DNA from: Gracilimonas sp034520725
GTDB lineage: Bacteria > Bacteroidota > Rhodothermia > Balneolales > Balneolaceae
Direction of reading: 5' to 3'
Assembly: GCA_034520725.1 (NCBI GenBank)
Contig: JAXHNH010000020.1
Coordinates: 138,229-202,228, forward strand
Length of the DNA: 64,000 nt
The notes below the pieces were generated by a model, which worked only from the letters and a program-made list of their open reading frames with translations, made no database searches and was not told the origin of the DNA. Position 1 is the stretch's first letter, and every line of letters begins with the position of its first letter. Made by a program: the position numbers and the translations under genes. Positions 46,441 to 55,943 of this stretch are shown here, piece by piece.

Positions 46441-46838
46441 TAGAGCGTCCCGCTTGTGTGATAGTGGATAACGCCGATTGCCCTGTTCATACCCCTACAA
46501 TAAATCACTTCATCATTGGATGTTCCTTGTTGGATATTCGATATTCTTTTCCCCTCTTTATAGACTGACTAGCCTAAGCTTCGAAAGACTTTTAAAGCAA
46601 TAGTAACTTCGGGGCGAAGCTTCGTTTGAGTTCGAATCTATCCCCGCCCTAAAAACGAGGCTGTTCATTGTCCCGTGCAACATTGAGTTCAGGACAGGCA
46701 ATCTTTCTTTTCTGCTTGAAAGGCTGCTATCAGAAGATTGCTTCGTAGATGTAATTACTACCTCGACATTATACTTTCCATGCTCCTCGCAATTGTAGAT
46801 GCCAGGTTATTCAAGGACAATCTTGGTTGAGATAAAGG
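46441..46838. repeat. Mixed repeat stretch, no gene
   Basis: 46440-46556 is an inverted copy of 62487-62605, including a GCGTCCCGCTTG hairpin arm and TTGGATG heptamers (46513-46545). 46722-46798 is a right half of a CATTGCGAGG element (AGATTGCTTCGTAGA through CTCCTCGCAAT). AAGCTTCG motifs occur near 46575 and 46612 and again near 47010 and 47050. Confidence 0.65.
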
Positions 46839-47141
46839 CCCTGAAGGGGTCACATGAATAGCCAGGGGTAAAACCGCGTAAACGGGTGCAACCCTGGGAT
46901 ACATCCCCAGAATAGAGAAAACCCAAGCAACGAAAGGTGCCAAAATATCACATGGTTATCGTAGGGTTGGGTCAAGCGGGCACTAAAGCCACTGAAAAGT
47001 TGGTTGCCCAAGCTTCGTTAAACGGTATAGCCTAAATCACCTTTTGGGCGAAGCTTTGTTTTTTCATATTTCTAATCCCCGCCTACTTCAATGCTACCGC
47101 ATTTCATTGACCGGGGCTATTCATATGTGACCCCTTCAGGG
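46839..47141. repeat. MITE-like element with long terminal inverted repeats
   Basis: 303 bp. The left end CCCTGAAGGGGTCACAT (continuing GAATAGCC) and the inverse of the right end CCCTGAAGGGGTCACATAT (continuing GAATAGCC) match over 25 bases except for a two-base AT insertion. An inner hairpin CCAGGGGT / ACCCTGG follows the left end. There is no open frame inside. It could be a non-autonomous transposon or a structured RNA. Confidence 0.75.
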
Positions 47142-47269
47142 TCGTCTAGAAACTTGTTTAATATTCTGTCCTCGAATAGCCTGGCATCAACAGCAATAAC
47201 CCAGCTCAATATTCCCCGTCATTCGTCCACGGTCTCCGGGCTATAGAGGCTTTCTTAGTTTGTTAAACA

Positions 47270-47342
47270 TACACTTCAAAATTCAATGTTGAATGTTCGA
47301 TATTCCCCTCCCGGTCCTCCGTCCACGGTCCACGGTCTTCAA
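47270..47342. repeat. Heptamer arrays of two families side by side
   Basis: TTCAATG/TTGAATG/TTCGATA units (TTGGATG family) at 47281-47304, followed by inverse GGACCGn units at 47313-47342, ending 47 bases before the fmt stop. Confidence 0.75.
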
Positions 47343-47388
47343 GTCAATCCCACTCAAAACCTGCCTTTGCTGGCAGGCAGCCTCAAAA

Positions 47389-48306
47389 CTACCTAAGCAT
47401 CCCTTCTGCCGAATGCCCGTGAATAAACTCCTGACCCGTCATTCTCTTAGTGCCGGGGAGCTGAACTTCTTTAAGGATCACTGTCCCGGTTTTACAACCG
47501 ACTAAAAGCTTCTCTGAATGTTCGGTGAGTTCTCCGGGTTTTAAATCAAGGTCTGGGCCGATTTCAGACGCATATATATTAAATTTATCACCGTTCAGTG
47601 AAGCCCAGGCTGTTGGAAACGGGCTCAATCCCCTGATTTTATTATGCACTTCAGTTGCAGGCAAATTAAAATCCACATGACAATCGTTTTTGAATAGTTT
47701 CGGGGCAGGAGTCGCTTTTTGATCATCCTGAGGCTTTAATTCATAATCCCCGGAATCGATCAGATCTATAGCTTTAACAACTAGCTCACTCCCCATATCC
47801 CGCAATCTACCATACAGCTCTCCGGTTGTCTCGTTTTTGCCGATATCTATGCTTTCCTGAAGCAGAATATTACCGGTATCCACCTTTTCATCCAGAAAGA
47901 AGATCGTGCAGCCGGTTTCCTTTTCACCGTTCATGATCGCCCAATGAATGGGCGCCGCTCCCCTGTATTTTGGAAGCAAAGAGGCATGCAGATTCACAGA
48001 ACCGATCCTGGGGATCTCAAGAATTTGAGTCGGAAGGATCCTAAAAGCCACAACCACGAACAGATCGGCATCCAATGCTTTCAGTTCATCTGCGAATTCA
48101 GAAGAATCCAGGTCTTCCACCTCTATCACCGGCAAACCTAATTCTAAAGCCTTGGCCTTTACAGGTGTTGGTGAGGTCTTTGAACCGCGGCCTCGTCGCT
48201 TATCGACGTTACTGACTACCGCTTTAACGGTATGCTCTTCTGACTGATGTATCCTCTCTAAACTCGGAATCGCAAACTCCGGCGATCCCATAAAAACAAT
48301 GTCCAT
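47389..48306 (-). CDS. fmt: Methionyl-tRNA formyltransferase
   Basis: A 305-residue enzyme that formylates initiator Met-tRNA. It has MDIVFMGSPEFAIPSLERIH, the catalytic SVNLHASLLPKYRGAAPIHW (with NxH and the loop that binds 10-formyl-THF), and DTGNILLQESIDIGKNET with the essential Asp; residues from about 205 form the tRNA-binding OB domain. It starts four bases after def, the usual def-fmt pair. The C-terminus is normal and the repeat mosaic begins after it. Confidence 0.96.
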   Translation of the reverse strand: MDIVFMGSPEFAIPSLERIHQSEEHTVKAVVSNVDKRRGRGSKTSPTPVKAKALELGLPVIEVEDLDSSEFADELKALDADLFVVVAFRILPTQILEIPRIGSVNLHASLLPKYRGAAPIHWAIMNGEKETGCTIFFLDEKVDTGNILLQESIDIGKNETTGELYGRLRDMGSELVVKAIDLIDSGDYELKPQDDQKATPAPKLFKNDCHVDFNLPATEVHNKIRGLSPFPTAWASLNGDKFNIYASEIGPDLDLKPGELTEHSEKLLVGCKTGTVILKEVQLPGTKRMTGQEFIHGHSAEGMLR

Positions 48307-48310
48307 TGAT

Positions 48311-48871
48311 CTAGTCTTCCTTTTTCGGAACTACAGGATATTTAATTTTCTTATTCCCCGAATCGATCTCTTCCAGTTCTTTTTTGTGGAGCCGTTTTTT
48401 GAACGTGCTCAGATAGTCTATGAACAAGGTTCCTTCCAGGTGATCGTACTCGTGCTGAATCACTCTTGAGGTCCACCCACCGGCTTCCAGGCGGTGCTTA
48501 TTGAAATCACGATCAAAAAATTCAATGATCACAGTTTCAGGACGAAAGACCTTATCGTTCACGTCAGGTATACTCAGGCATCCTTCTTCCATGGGCACTT
48601 TGTTACCACGTTTTTCAAGGATAAGTGGATTTATGAACACCATGGGACCGTAAGGGACTTCCCCCTCCTCGATCATAGCGTCTGTATCCATCACAAATAA
48701 TTTTTTAGAGCGACCGATCTGAGGCGCCGCAAGTCCAACGCCATCGGCATTGTACATGGTTTCCAGCATGTTATCGATCAGTGTTTGCAGTTCAGGACTG
48801 TCTTCTTCAATTTCTTCTGCCTTTTTCAATAAAACAGGATCATTGTAGGTTACTATAGGTAATATGGGCAT
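48311..48871 (-). CDS. def: Peptide deformylase
   Basis: A 186-residue metalloenzyme removing the formyl group from nascent proteins. All three motifs are present: GVGLAAPQIG, EEGCLSIP (metal Cys) and QHEYDHLEG (metal His pair and catalytic Glu). Length is normal. It lies between ruvX (6 bases) and fmt (4 bases) in the same minus-strand operon. Confidence 0.97.
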   Translation of the reverse strand: MPILPIVTYNDPVLLKKAEEIEEDSPELQTLIDNMLETMYNADGVGLAAPQIGRSKKLFVMDTDAMIEEGEVPYGPMVFINPLILEKRGNKVPMEEGCLSIPDVNDKVFRPETVIIEFFDRDFNKHRLEAGGWTSRVIQHEYDHLEGTLFIDYLSTFKKRLHKKELEEIDSGNKKIKYPVVPKKED

Positions 48872-48877
48872 GATGTA

Positions 48878-49300
48878 TTATGTATTCGTATCTAGATAAT
48901 TTTGCAAGATGATTGCCGCTGCAATACGGTCAACGCGTCCCTTTTCTCGCCTTTTCTTTTTTGGCACTCCGACCTCCAACATTATATCTCGGGCACGGGA
49001 TGAGGTGTAACGTTCATCAATTTTAATAATTTCAATATCCGGAAATTTTTCTTGCAGCTTCCTGATAAATGCTTCGACCATTTGCGTAGCCGGGCCTTCA
49101 TCTCCGCTAAGAGATAGAGGCCAGCCTATCACAAACTTTTCGACAGGAGAATCTTTGACGATATTCCCGATCTCTGTAAAAACATTTTCAGGAGAAAATG
49201 TTCCAACCGGATTTGCAATGGTTTGCAGCAGATCGGTTTGAGCAATTCCGACTCGCTTTTTACCAACGTCAATTCCTATAAGGCGAGCATAATCCTGCAA
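48878..49300 (-). CDS. ruvX: Holliday junction resolvase-like / pre-16S rRNA nuclease RuvX (YqgF)
   Basis: A 140-residue RNase H-fold protein: IGIDVGKKRVGIAQTD at the N-terminus with the first catalytic Asp, KFVIGWPLSLSGDEGPAT, and IIKIDERYTSSRAR with the Glu, followed by DRIAAAIILQNYLD with the last Asp. The family processes the 5' end of 16S rRNA. It lies 14 bases after the HU-like gene and leads into def-fmt. Confidence 0.94.
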   Translation of the reverse strand: MQDYARLIGIDVGKKRVGIAQTDLLQTIANPVGTFSPENVFTEIGNIVKDSPVEKFVIGWPLSLSGDEGPATQMVEAFIRKLQEKFPDIEIIKIDERYTSSRARDIMLEVGVPKKKRREKGRVDRIAAAIILQNYLDTNT

Positions 49301-49314
49301 AGAATCAATAAATT

Positions 49315-49638
49315 TTATTTTTTACCTTTAACATCTTCAAGAGGCTGACGCAAGAATTTCTTCATCAGTTTACTTGGCTTGAAATGTGTTTTACGGTGAG
49401 CCGGTACATAGATCACCTCATTTGTTTTTGGATTACGTGCCTTTGGTTTTGCCTTCGTCTCTTTTACTTCAAATACTCCAAAATCACGTATCTCGATACG
49501 GCACTCCGTATCAGCTGACATCATGATCTCTCTTAAAGCTACAATTACGGCATCTACCCATGGCTCTGCCTGAATCATGGGCTCATCCATTGATTCTGCC
49601 ACCCGACGTACTACATCTCGTTTTGTGTAAGTCATCAT
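49315..49638 (-). CDS. HU/IHF-family DNA-binding protein
   Basis: A 107-residue member of the HU/IHF family: TKRDVVRRVAESMDEPMIQA helix pair, then IEIRDFGVFEVKETKAKPKA of the saddle, and RNPKTNEVIYVPAHRKTHFK, where the IHF-like arm has RNPKT in place of the canonical RNPQTG. The C-terminal tail is basic (LMKKFLRQPLEDVKGKK). It bends DNA and helps organise the nucleoid. It is first in the operon HU-ruvX-def-fmt. Confidence 0.92.
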   Translation of the reverse strand: MMTYTKRDVVRRVAESMDEPMIQAEPWVDAVIVALREIMMSADTECRIEIRDFGVFEVKETKAKPKARNPKTNEVIYVPAHRKTHFKPSKLMKKFLRQPLEDVKGKK

Positions 49639-49973
49639 AGTATTATTATTTAGTTTTTCTGCTAACCTTTACGTTCGCATTGTATTTTGTCCTTCCTAAT
49701 CTTCTATTCGCATCTGTACTTTTGTTAGTACTTTTTAGCTAAAACGAATAAATATTATTCATTGTAAAGATAAGTTGAATAAAAATCTACCTTAACTGCG
49801 TTATATACAATAAACATAACTTAACACTGTTCTGTTTGAAGGGATCAATGACCGACGACTGCAAACGGGAGACCGAGGTTCTTAGAAAGCTAATTTTATT
49901 GATAAATATAACCAGCATTTCAGCATGCCTTTCGATAAAACAGAATCGGTAATACACTTCTAATTCAAAAATA
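49639..49973. other. Intergenic, no gene seen
   Basis: Upstream region of the HU operon. The only notable feature is a short GACCGACGACTGCAAACGGGAGACCGAGG tract near 49849-49878 (given here as a position; it recalls the GGACCGn heptamers). Promoters of the HU operon should lie at about 49640-49740. Confidence 0.5.
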
Positions 49974-50106
49974 GTCATTGCCAGGCCTTCCGCGAAGCAA
50001 AAGCCGCGGCAATCTCACTGATCTACCTGGGAGCTCGCTTTAGGGAGATTGCTTCGTTGTTATACCTCATGAACCACCATCAAACAAAGATCCGCCGCGC
50101 AATGAC
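49974..50106. repeat. CATTGCGAGG-family element
   Basis: Starts GTCATTGCCAGG and ends GCGCAATGAC, with the inner GCAATCTC / GAGATTGC inverted repeat. The left terminus carries one mismatch to the family. Confidence 0.85.
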
Positions 50107-50155
50107 CTGGGCTTTACAGAGTAAAAACTCAACAAAGACTGTAATACAACATCGA

Positions 50156-50588
50156 GAATTCCTCCTTCGAAGGAGGTGCCGGGCTGAGCGAATGCGAAAG
50201 CCGGGCGGTGGATGTGCGGGTTTGATCTAGCCCTGGTTGCCTACGACATACCCGACTCACATCCCTCGGTAAAATCAGTGAACTGATTTTAGCCTCTCCC
50301 TTCAAGGGAAGATTTTCCTAGGTTGACTGAGGACCGACGACGGTGACCGTTTTACGCAGTTCCGTCTTCCAGTTCTTGCTCTGGTTGCCCTGATCACGAC
50401 CTCACCGTAACCACTCTCCTTCACAAGAAGAGGACTTTATCTTTTCAAAGCACGGTCATTGCGAGGCCTTCAGCAAAGCAAAGGCCGTGGCAATCTCCCT
50501 GACCTACCTGGAAGGTCGCTATTAGGGAGATTGCTTTGTTGTTATACCTCATGAACCAACATCAAACAAAGATCCGCCGCGCAATGAC
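50156..50588. repeat. Composite repeat block, copy 1
   Basis: The order of parts is: GAATTCCTCCTTCGAAGGAGG tail with hairpin and GGATGTG head; CACATCCCTCGG head with TAAAATCAGT hairpin and CTCCCTTCAAGGGAAG tail (to 50322); GGACCGn heptamers (about 50330-50352); TTTTACGCAG stretch; CTCTCCTTCACAAGAAGAGG palindrome; and a complete CATTGCGAGG element (50455-50588). The 269 bases to the next block (50589-50857) hold a CCCTCCTTATCTGGAGGAGGGG palindrome and no gene. Confidence 0.85.
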
Positions 50589-50857
50589 CGACTTTAGTTA
50601 TTTGAGTCATTGGTATTCTAAAAAATCCAGTACAATCATCAGACATTACATTCCTTATTGAAGAGTGCCGTGGCTTCGAATTGGATTTTATAGTTGGTAT
50701 GCAGACTCGAATGGTGGAAACAATCTGGCCTTGGCACCAGTCCAACCACCACCTCAAATCCCCTCCTTATCTGGAGGAGGGGAAGGCTGCTGAATTTCGA
50801 GTTCAGAAATGTTGAATGATTAACGCCTAAGAACTCAAAAAACCAATACAACATCGA

Positions 50858-51284
50858 GAATTCCTCCTTCGAAGGAGGTGCCGGGCTGAGCGAATGCGAA
50901 GCCGGGGCGGTGGATGTGCGGGTTCTGATCTAGCCTGGTTGCCTACACTACCCACCACATCCCTCGGTAAAATCAGTGAACTGATTTTAGCCTCTCCCTT
51001 CAAAGGGAGATTTTTCTAGGTCGACTGAGGACCGAGGACGGGGGACCGTTTTATGCAGCTCCGGCCTCCAGTTCTTGCTTGGTTGCCCCAAATCACGCCT
51101 CACCTAACCCCTCCTTCACAAGAAGAGGACTTTATCCTTTTTAAAAGCAGGTCATTGCGAGGCCTTCCGCGAAGCAAAGCCGTGGCAATCTCCCTGACCT
51201 ACCTGGGGAGGACGCTATCAGGGAGATTGCTTTGTTGTTATACCTCATGAACCAACATCAAACAAAGATCCGTCGCGCAATGAC
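50858..51284. repeat. Composite repeat block, copy 2
   Basis: Same parts in the same order as the block at 50156: compound palindrome 50858-51015, heptamers 51024-51050, the CTCCTTCACAAGAAGAGG palindrome near 51108 and a CATTGCGAGG element 51151-51284. Confidence 0.85.
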
Positions 51285-51326
51285 CGGCTTTACAGAGTAA
51301 AACTCAAAAAACCAATACAACATCGA

Positions 51327-51670
51327 GAATTCCTCCTTTGAAGGAGGTGCCGGGCTGAGCGAATGCGAAGCCGGGCGGTGGATGTGCGGGGTTCGGAAAT
51401 GGCGGCCGGCAGATCTCGGCCTTGGCACCAGTCCAACCACCCCTCAACTCCCTCCTTATTGAAGGAGGGGAGGCTGCTGATGGTCTTCCTGATTTAGGTT
51501 GACCGAGGACCGAGGACGACGTACCGTAGACTCGGGTTTTCAACGATGCTCAAATAAACCTAAGGATGAGGACCCATCCTGAACTTCAACATTCAATGTT
51601 GAATGCCTGACCTTTGCCGGCGAGGCAGGTTCGAGATCCCCTCCCGGTCCCCGTCCACCGTCTTCGGTCA
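51327..51670. repeat. Half-element plus heptamer tracts downstream of rsh
   Basis: Half-element at 51327-51390 (CTCCTTTGAAGGAG tail, GAGCGAATGCGAAG hairpin, GGATGTG head). CCTCCTTATTGAAGGAGG palindrome near 51450. GGACCGn heptamers at about 51500-51530 and 51640-51668, and TTGAATG units near 51590. No coding potential is supported, although short frames run through it. Confidence 0.75.
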
Positions 51671-51676
51671 AAAAAT

Positions 51677-53930
51677 CTACTCATACCGCAGAACATTCTT
51701 AACACCTTCGATCTTTTCAAGACGCTTCATAATGCGCTCCAGGTGATCGATGCCATCCACATATAATGTAATGATTCCCTCAAACATCCCACTATCGCTG
51801 CTCACGTTGATGCTCTTCATATTTGTTTCAAGCGATTTTGACAAAACGTCTGTGATATCATTGATCATGCCCACGCGATCACCACCGATAACCTTTATGG
51901 CACCGAGGAACTTGGTGTCCAGGTTCTTGGCCCAGCTGACATCCACAATGCGTTCCGCTTCAGTCTTGAGCAAATGCTGAGCGTTATTGCACATTGTCCG
52001 GTGTATTTTTACATCACCGGTCCGGCTGATAAACCCGATCACATCATCGCCCGGAATTGGGTTACAGCAGTTAGCATAAGAGTATTTGATGTTACTCAGC
52101 TCACCGTTTATATACAATGACTTTCCATCCCCATATGAACGAGCTTCACTCAGATATTTATCCTGAATTTCTCCTTCTGTAACCTGTTTGCTTTCTGAAT
52201 CCTCAGACTCAGACTCGTCATGCCGACCGGTACTCTTATATTTTTTAACGGCCTTGTACAGATCATTGACCTTAAAAACACCCGAACCGATGTCAAAGAA
52301 AAGCTCCTGCGTAGATTCATAACTGAAATCGCTTGGCAAATTTATTCAGCTCCTGTTCAGAGATCTCAATGCTTCCTTTATTGGCCCGCTTATCCCAGAT
52401 CTCACGGCCATCCTCAGCCACCTTACGCTGCTTTTGCTTGATGAACTGCCGGATGCGCGACTTAGCCTTATGCGTCACCACATCATCGATCCAATCCGGA
52501 TTCAGGTTGATCTTATTACCGGTGATGATCTCCACCTGATCCCCGTTATGCAATTTCTGTCGCAACGGCACCATCTTGCCATTCACTTTAGCTGCCATGG
52601 CCCGCTCCCCGATCTCACTGTGGATCTCGAAGGCAAAGTCAATGGGTGTAGCATTTCTGGGCAGGGTCTTCAATTCCCCGTCCGGCGTGAACACATAGAT
52701 CTCATCCTTATACAGGTTCAGCTGAAAGTCCTTCACGAAATCAGTAGCCGCATCAGGACGTGGATTATCCAATACATCCCGAACCCAACTCACAAATTTA
52801 TCAAGGGTATCTGAGCCTTGCTGGGCGCCTTCTTTATATTTCCAGTGGGCCGCCAGGCCTTTTTCGGCAATGTCATCCATGCGGCGGGTGCGGATCTGTA
52901 CCTCTACCTTGCGACCTCTGTTGGTGATCACCGTGGTATGCAGCGACTGATATCCATTGGCTTTGGGAACCGAAATGAAATCCCGGAAACGTTCGGGGAT
53001 CGGGGTGTACCAGTCCGTGATGATGGAATACACTCTCCAGCAATCCTCTTTGGTGTGCGGATCCTCCAAAATGATACGAATCGCAAAGAGATCATAGATC
53101 TCCTCGAATGGCTTTTGTTGCCGCTGCATCTTCCGATAGATGGAGAAGATATGCTTAGGCCGACCTTTGATCTCGAAATTCAATTTCATCTTACCGAGCT
53201 CATTCTTGATCGGCTCCATGAACTCATTGATGAATTCTTCCCTGTCCTCTTTTTTCTCCCGAAGCTTTCGAGCTACGAATTTATAAGAAGTCGGATCGAT
53301 GGTCTTAAAACAGAGATCCTCCAGTTCATTCTTGATCCGGAATAACCCAAAGCGGTGAGCCAGCGGAGCGTATAAGTCCATCGTCTCTGAGGCGATCTTC
53401 ACCTGCTTTTCCCGCTTCAGATGCTGAATGGTCCGCATATTATGCAGGCGATCTGCAAATTTGATAAGCACCACGCGAATATCTTCTGCCATGGTGAGCA
53501 GAAGCTTCATAAAAGCCTCGGCCTGCTTGCTGTCGCGGCTTTTGAACACGCCTGTGATCTTCGTCACCCCGTCAATGATAACCGCCACCTCTTCCCCGAA
53601 CCAATAACGAATATCATCGAGGTTCACGTCGGTATCTTCGACCGTATCATGCAGCAGAGAAGCTATGACTGAGACATCATCGATGTTGATCTCACTGGCC
53701 ACGATCTTGGCCACTTCCACCGGGTGGAAATAATACGGTTCACCGGAAGCGCGTGTCGTTTCCTTGTGAGAAAGATAACACAGTTTAAAAGCCCTCGTGA
53801 TAGCCTCAACGTCAACATTCTGAATATGCTCCTGACACACTTCTATCAGGTTCTGCAGGTCATCAGCCTGAACTTTATCGAGGGTGTATTCCTCAAGGTC
53901 ATATTTATCTATGGATGCGACTCGGCTCAT
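51677..53930 (-). pseudogene. rsh: RelA/SpoT-family (p)ppGpp synthetase/hydrolase, frame broken once
   Basis: Long bifunctional Rsh protein. Piece 1 (53930-52317) has the HD hydrolase (SLLHDTVEDTDVNLDDIRYW, FADRLHNMRTI), the synthetase (GRPKHIFSIYRKMQRQ, NGYQSLHTTVI) and the TGS domain (YVFTPDGELKTLPRNATPID). Piece 2 (to 51677) has the conserved CCNPIPGDDVIGFISRTGDV and the C-terminal ACT domain. Dropping one base in AAGCGATTTC near 52336 gives NKFAKDFSYESTQELFFDIG, about 745 residues in all, a normal length. Rsh governs the stringent response. Complete loss of the C-terminal half is unlikely to be tolerated unnoticed, so an assembly indel is the first explanation. Confidence 0.9.
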
Positions 53931-54253
53931 ATATTGTTTATTACCTTAAAAAATAGGCATTAACACAGTCTAAAGCATTATGTATAGTGAATTCAGTGAA
54001 ATGATCATAAAAACCACACCATTCATTGTCACTTTGAGTGCTTACTCTGTAACCATGATATCTTCAGGTTAACGCGAAGAATCTCAGTGTATATTTCAGC
54101 GTAAATAAGTCAAATCCCGAGCCTTCAGGACGAAGCATCTTCACGGGTCTTTACTTGCTTCGAACTTGTGCAGATCCTTCGAGGGTACTCTCAGGATGAC
54201 AACTCTTTTTGTGGTTCATCTCCCATTCACACTCTAAGTTAAAAATTCCATAC
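53931..54253. other. Intergenic upstream of rsh, no gene
   Basis: Contains the rsh promoter region and a weak repeat resembling GTCACTTTGAGTG ... CTCAGGATGAC between about 54028 and 54200, an intergenic element type different from the others here. Confidence 0.5.
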
Positions 54254-54286
54254 AAAAAAAGCGGACGTGGCATTCACATCCGCTTT
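54254..54286 (-). terminator. Terminator of the outer membrane protein gene
   Basis: GCGGA-CGTG and CACA-TCCGC pair with one mismatch, with an A-run at 54254-54260 (T-run on the minus strand), 20 bases past the stop at 54307. Confidence 0.78.
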
Positions 54287-54306
54287 ATGATCAATGATAC
54301 GATCAA

Positions 54307-54879
54307 TTAAAAACTAATAGATACACCGAAAGAAATAATTCCATTGCTTTCTTTTACTTCATCCAGGTTCGGGCTTTCCAGATCATAGGATGTATAGCGG
54401 TACTCAACAAATGGTTTTATCATGGGCAGGATGGAGACTTTGGCACCGGCCATCATATTCCAGAACAAGCTGCTTTCGTCACCACTTTCAGGACTTAAGT
54501 TATTGGGATCATTTTGTACATCTGTTACAACCTGATCATAATTGTTAGTTCCCAAACCTAAGCCTACATAAGGCTCCAGGAGTCCAAGTGAAACTCCACC
54601 TATAGCAGACACTCCTAACTCATAGTTAGTCAGGTCTTCGGAATAACTAATACCATCCCGGGAAACATCATTTTCATCACTGAAATAACTGCCATGTAAA
54701 CGTATTCCCAGATTCACGATAGGAAGCTGTTGCAGAATACCTTTTTGAATACGGATACCAAATCCATTCTTGGGGTCTTCATCGCGTAATTCATACGAGG
54801 CACCGATCTCAAACTGTGCAAATGCACTGGCTGAAAATATCGCTGTGATAATAACAATAAGGGGTAATAATCTTTTCAT
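54307..54879 (-). CDS. Outer membrane beta-barrel protein (OmpA/OmpX-like porin fold)
   Basis: A 190-residue protein with a signal peptide (1-21, ending ASAFAQ) and alternating amphipathic strands: FEIGASYELRDEDPKNGFGI, LVNLGIRLHGSYFS-like strands, LEPYVGLGLGTNNYD and MIKPFVEYRYTSYD, ending in GIISFGVSISF with a terminal Phe, the signature of BAM substrates. About eight strands are expected. It is a single gene with its own terminator. Function is unknown. Confidence 0.82.
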   Translation of the reverse strand: MKRLLPLIVIITAIFSASAFAQFEIGASYELRDEDPKNGFGIRIQKGILQQLPIVNLGIRLHGSYFSDENDVSRDGISYSEDLTNYELGVSAIGGVSLGLLEPYVGLGLGTNNYDQVVTDVQNDPNNLSPESGDESSLFWNMMAGAKVSILPMIKPFVEYRYTSYDLESPNLDEVKESNGIISFGVSISF

Positions 54880-54944
54880 AGGAACTCTTCTTTTTTTTTG
54901 GTTGCCTGAAGTTACAAAAGAGAATTGACAGTTTTGAGTGGGTT

Positions 54945-54978
54945 TTGACTGAGGACGGAGGACCGAAGACCGGGGACT
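54945..54978. repeat. GGACCGn heptamer tract
   Basis: GAGGACG, GAGGACC, GAAGACC, GGGGACT: four to five degenerate units upstream of the outer membrane protein gene. Confidence 0.7.
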
Positions 54979-55060
54979 CTGATGACTTTAGCGGGAGCGT
55001 TGTCTCGACGGCTTCCAATTGAGGTTCGGTTAACGAATTCAACAACAATTACAACATCGG

Positions 55061-55465
55061 GAATTCCTCCTTTGAAGGAGGTGCCGGGCTGAGCGAATGC
55101 GAAGCCGGACGGTGGATGTGGGAGGCTCGATTTGGCTCTCTTGCCAATAATCAGCCACTGACATCCGGTTCAGCGCACCGCTTTAACCTCTCCCTTGAAG
55201 CTAGCGATCGAGGACCAATTACGGGGACCGTTTACGCAATCGTTGCTTCCCGTTCTTGCTTGGGTGCCACTGATCACTGACTCACTAAATCCTCTCCCTT
55301 CACAAGGAGAGGATTTTACCTTTTTTAAAAGCAGGTCATTGCGAGGTCTTCAGCAAAGCAAAGGGCGTGGCAATCTGCCTGATCTACGGGAGCTGGCTTC
55401 AGGGAGATTGCTTTGTTGTTATACCTCATGAACCACCATTAAACAAAGATCCGCCGCGCAATGAC
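55061..55465. repeat. Composite repeat block, copy 3 (partly decayed)
   Basis: Half-element 55061-55122, second half truncated (CATCCGGTTCAGCGCACCG, CTCTCCCTTGAAG to 55200), short heptamer tract near 55207-55230, the CCTCTCCCTTCACAAGGAGAGG palindrome near 55292 and a CATTGCGAGG element 55335-55465. Confidence 0.8.
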
Positions 55466-55534
55466 CTGGGCTTTACAGAGTAAAACTCAAAAAACCAATA
55501 CAACAAAGGACTATGTAATTTAATACAACATCGA

Positions 55535-55700
55535 GAATTCCTCCTTTGAAGGAGGTGCCGGGCTGAGCGAATGTGAAGCCGGGCGGTGGATGTGCGGGGT
55601 TCGAAATGGCGGCCGGCAATCTCGGCCTTGGCACCAGTCCAACCACCCCTCAATCCCCTCCTTGTCTAAGGAGGGGAGGCTGCTGAATTTCGAGTTTAGA
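55535..55700. repeat. Half-element and CCTCC palindrome
   Basis: Half-element 55535-55598 of the CTCCTTTGAAGGAG / GGATGTG type. CCCTCCTTGTCTAAGGAGGGG palindrome at about 55654-55675. The remainder up to 55943 shows only a CCTTCTCCTTGTTAAGGAGAAG palindrome (near 55830, 22 bases) and no gene. Confidence 0.75.
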
Positions 55701-55943
55701 AATGTTGAATGATTAACGCTTAAGAACATCCAGTAAATCCTGCTAACTAATCCTGCAAATCCCGGTTCAAATCGAGGTACTTGCCATAGCACATGCTTTA
55801 CTATCTATTTACCAATCATAACAGGCGTCCTTCTCCTTGTTAAGGAGAAGACAGATGAGGTCGTGATCTCGGGCAACACCGGGACTTTACAGAGTAAACT
55901 CAAAAACCAATACAACAAAGGATAAGAATAATACAACATCGAA

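Noticed and set aside
45953..47388. Integron cassette array
   Set aside because: The palindromes lack attC core sites (GTTRRRY) and there is no integrase or cassette-like genes between them.
51258..51543. Short open frames in the repeat blocks as small genes
   Set aside because: They run through palindromes and heptamers, recur in several frames in each block copy, and show no protein-like conservation between copies.
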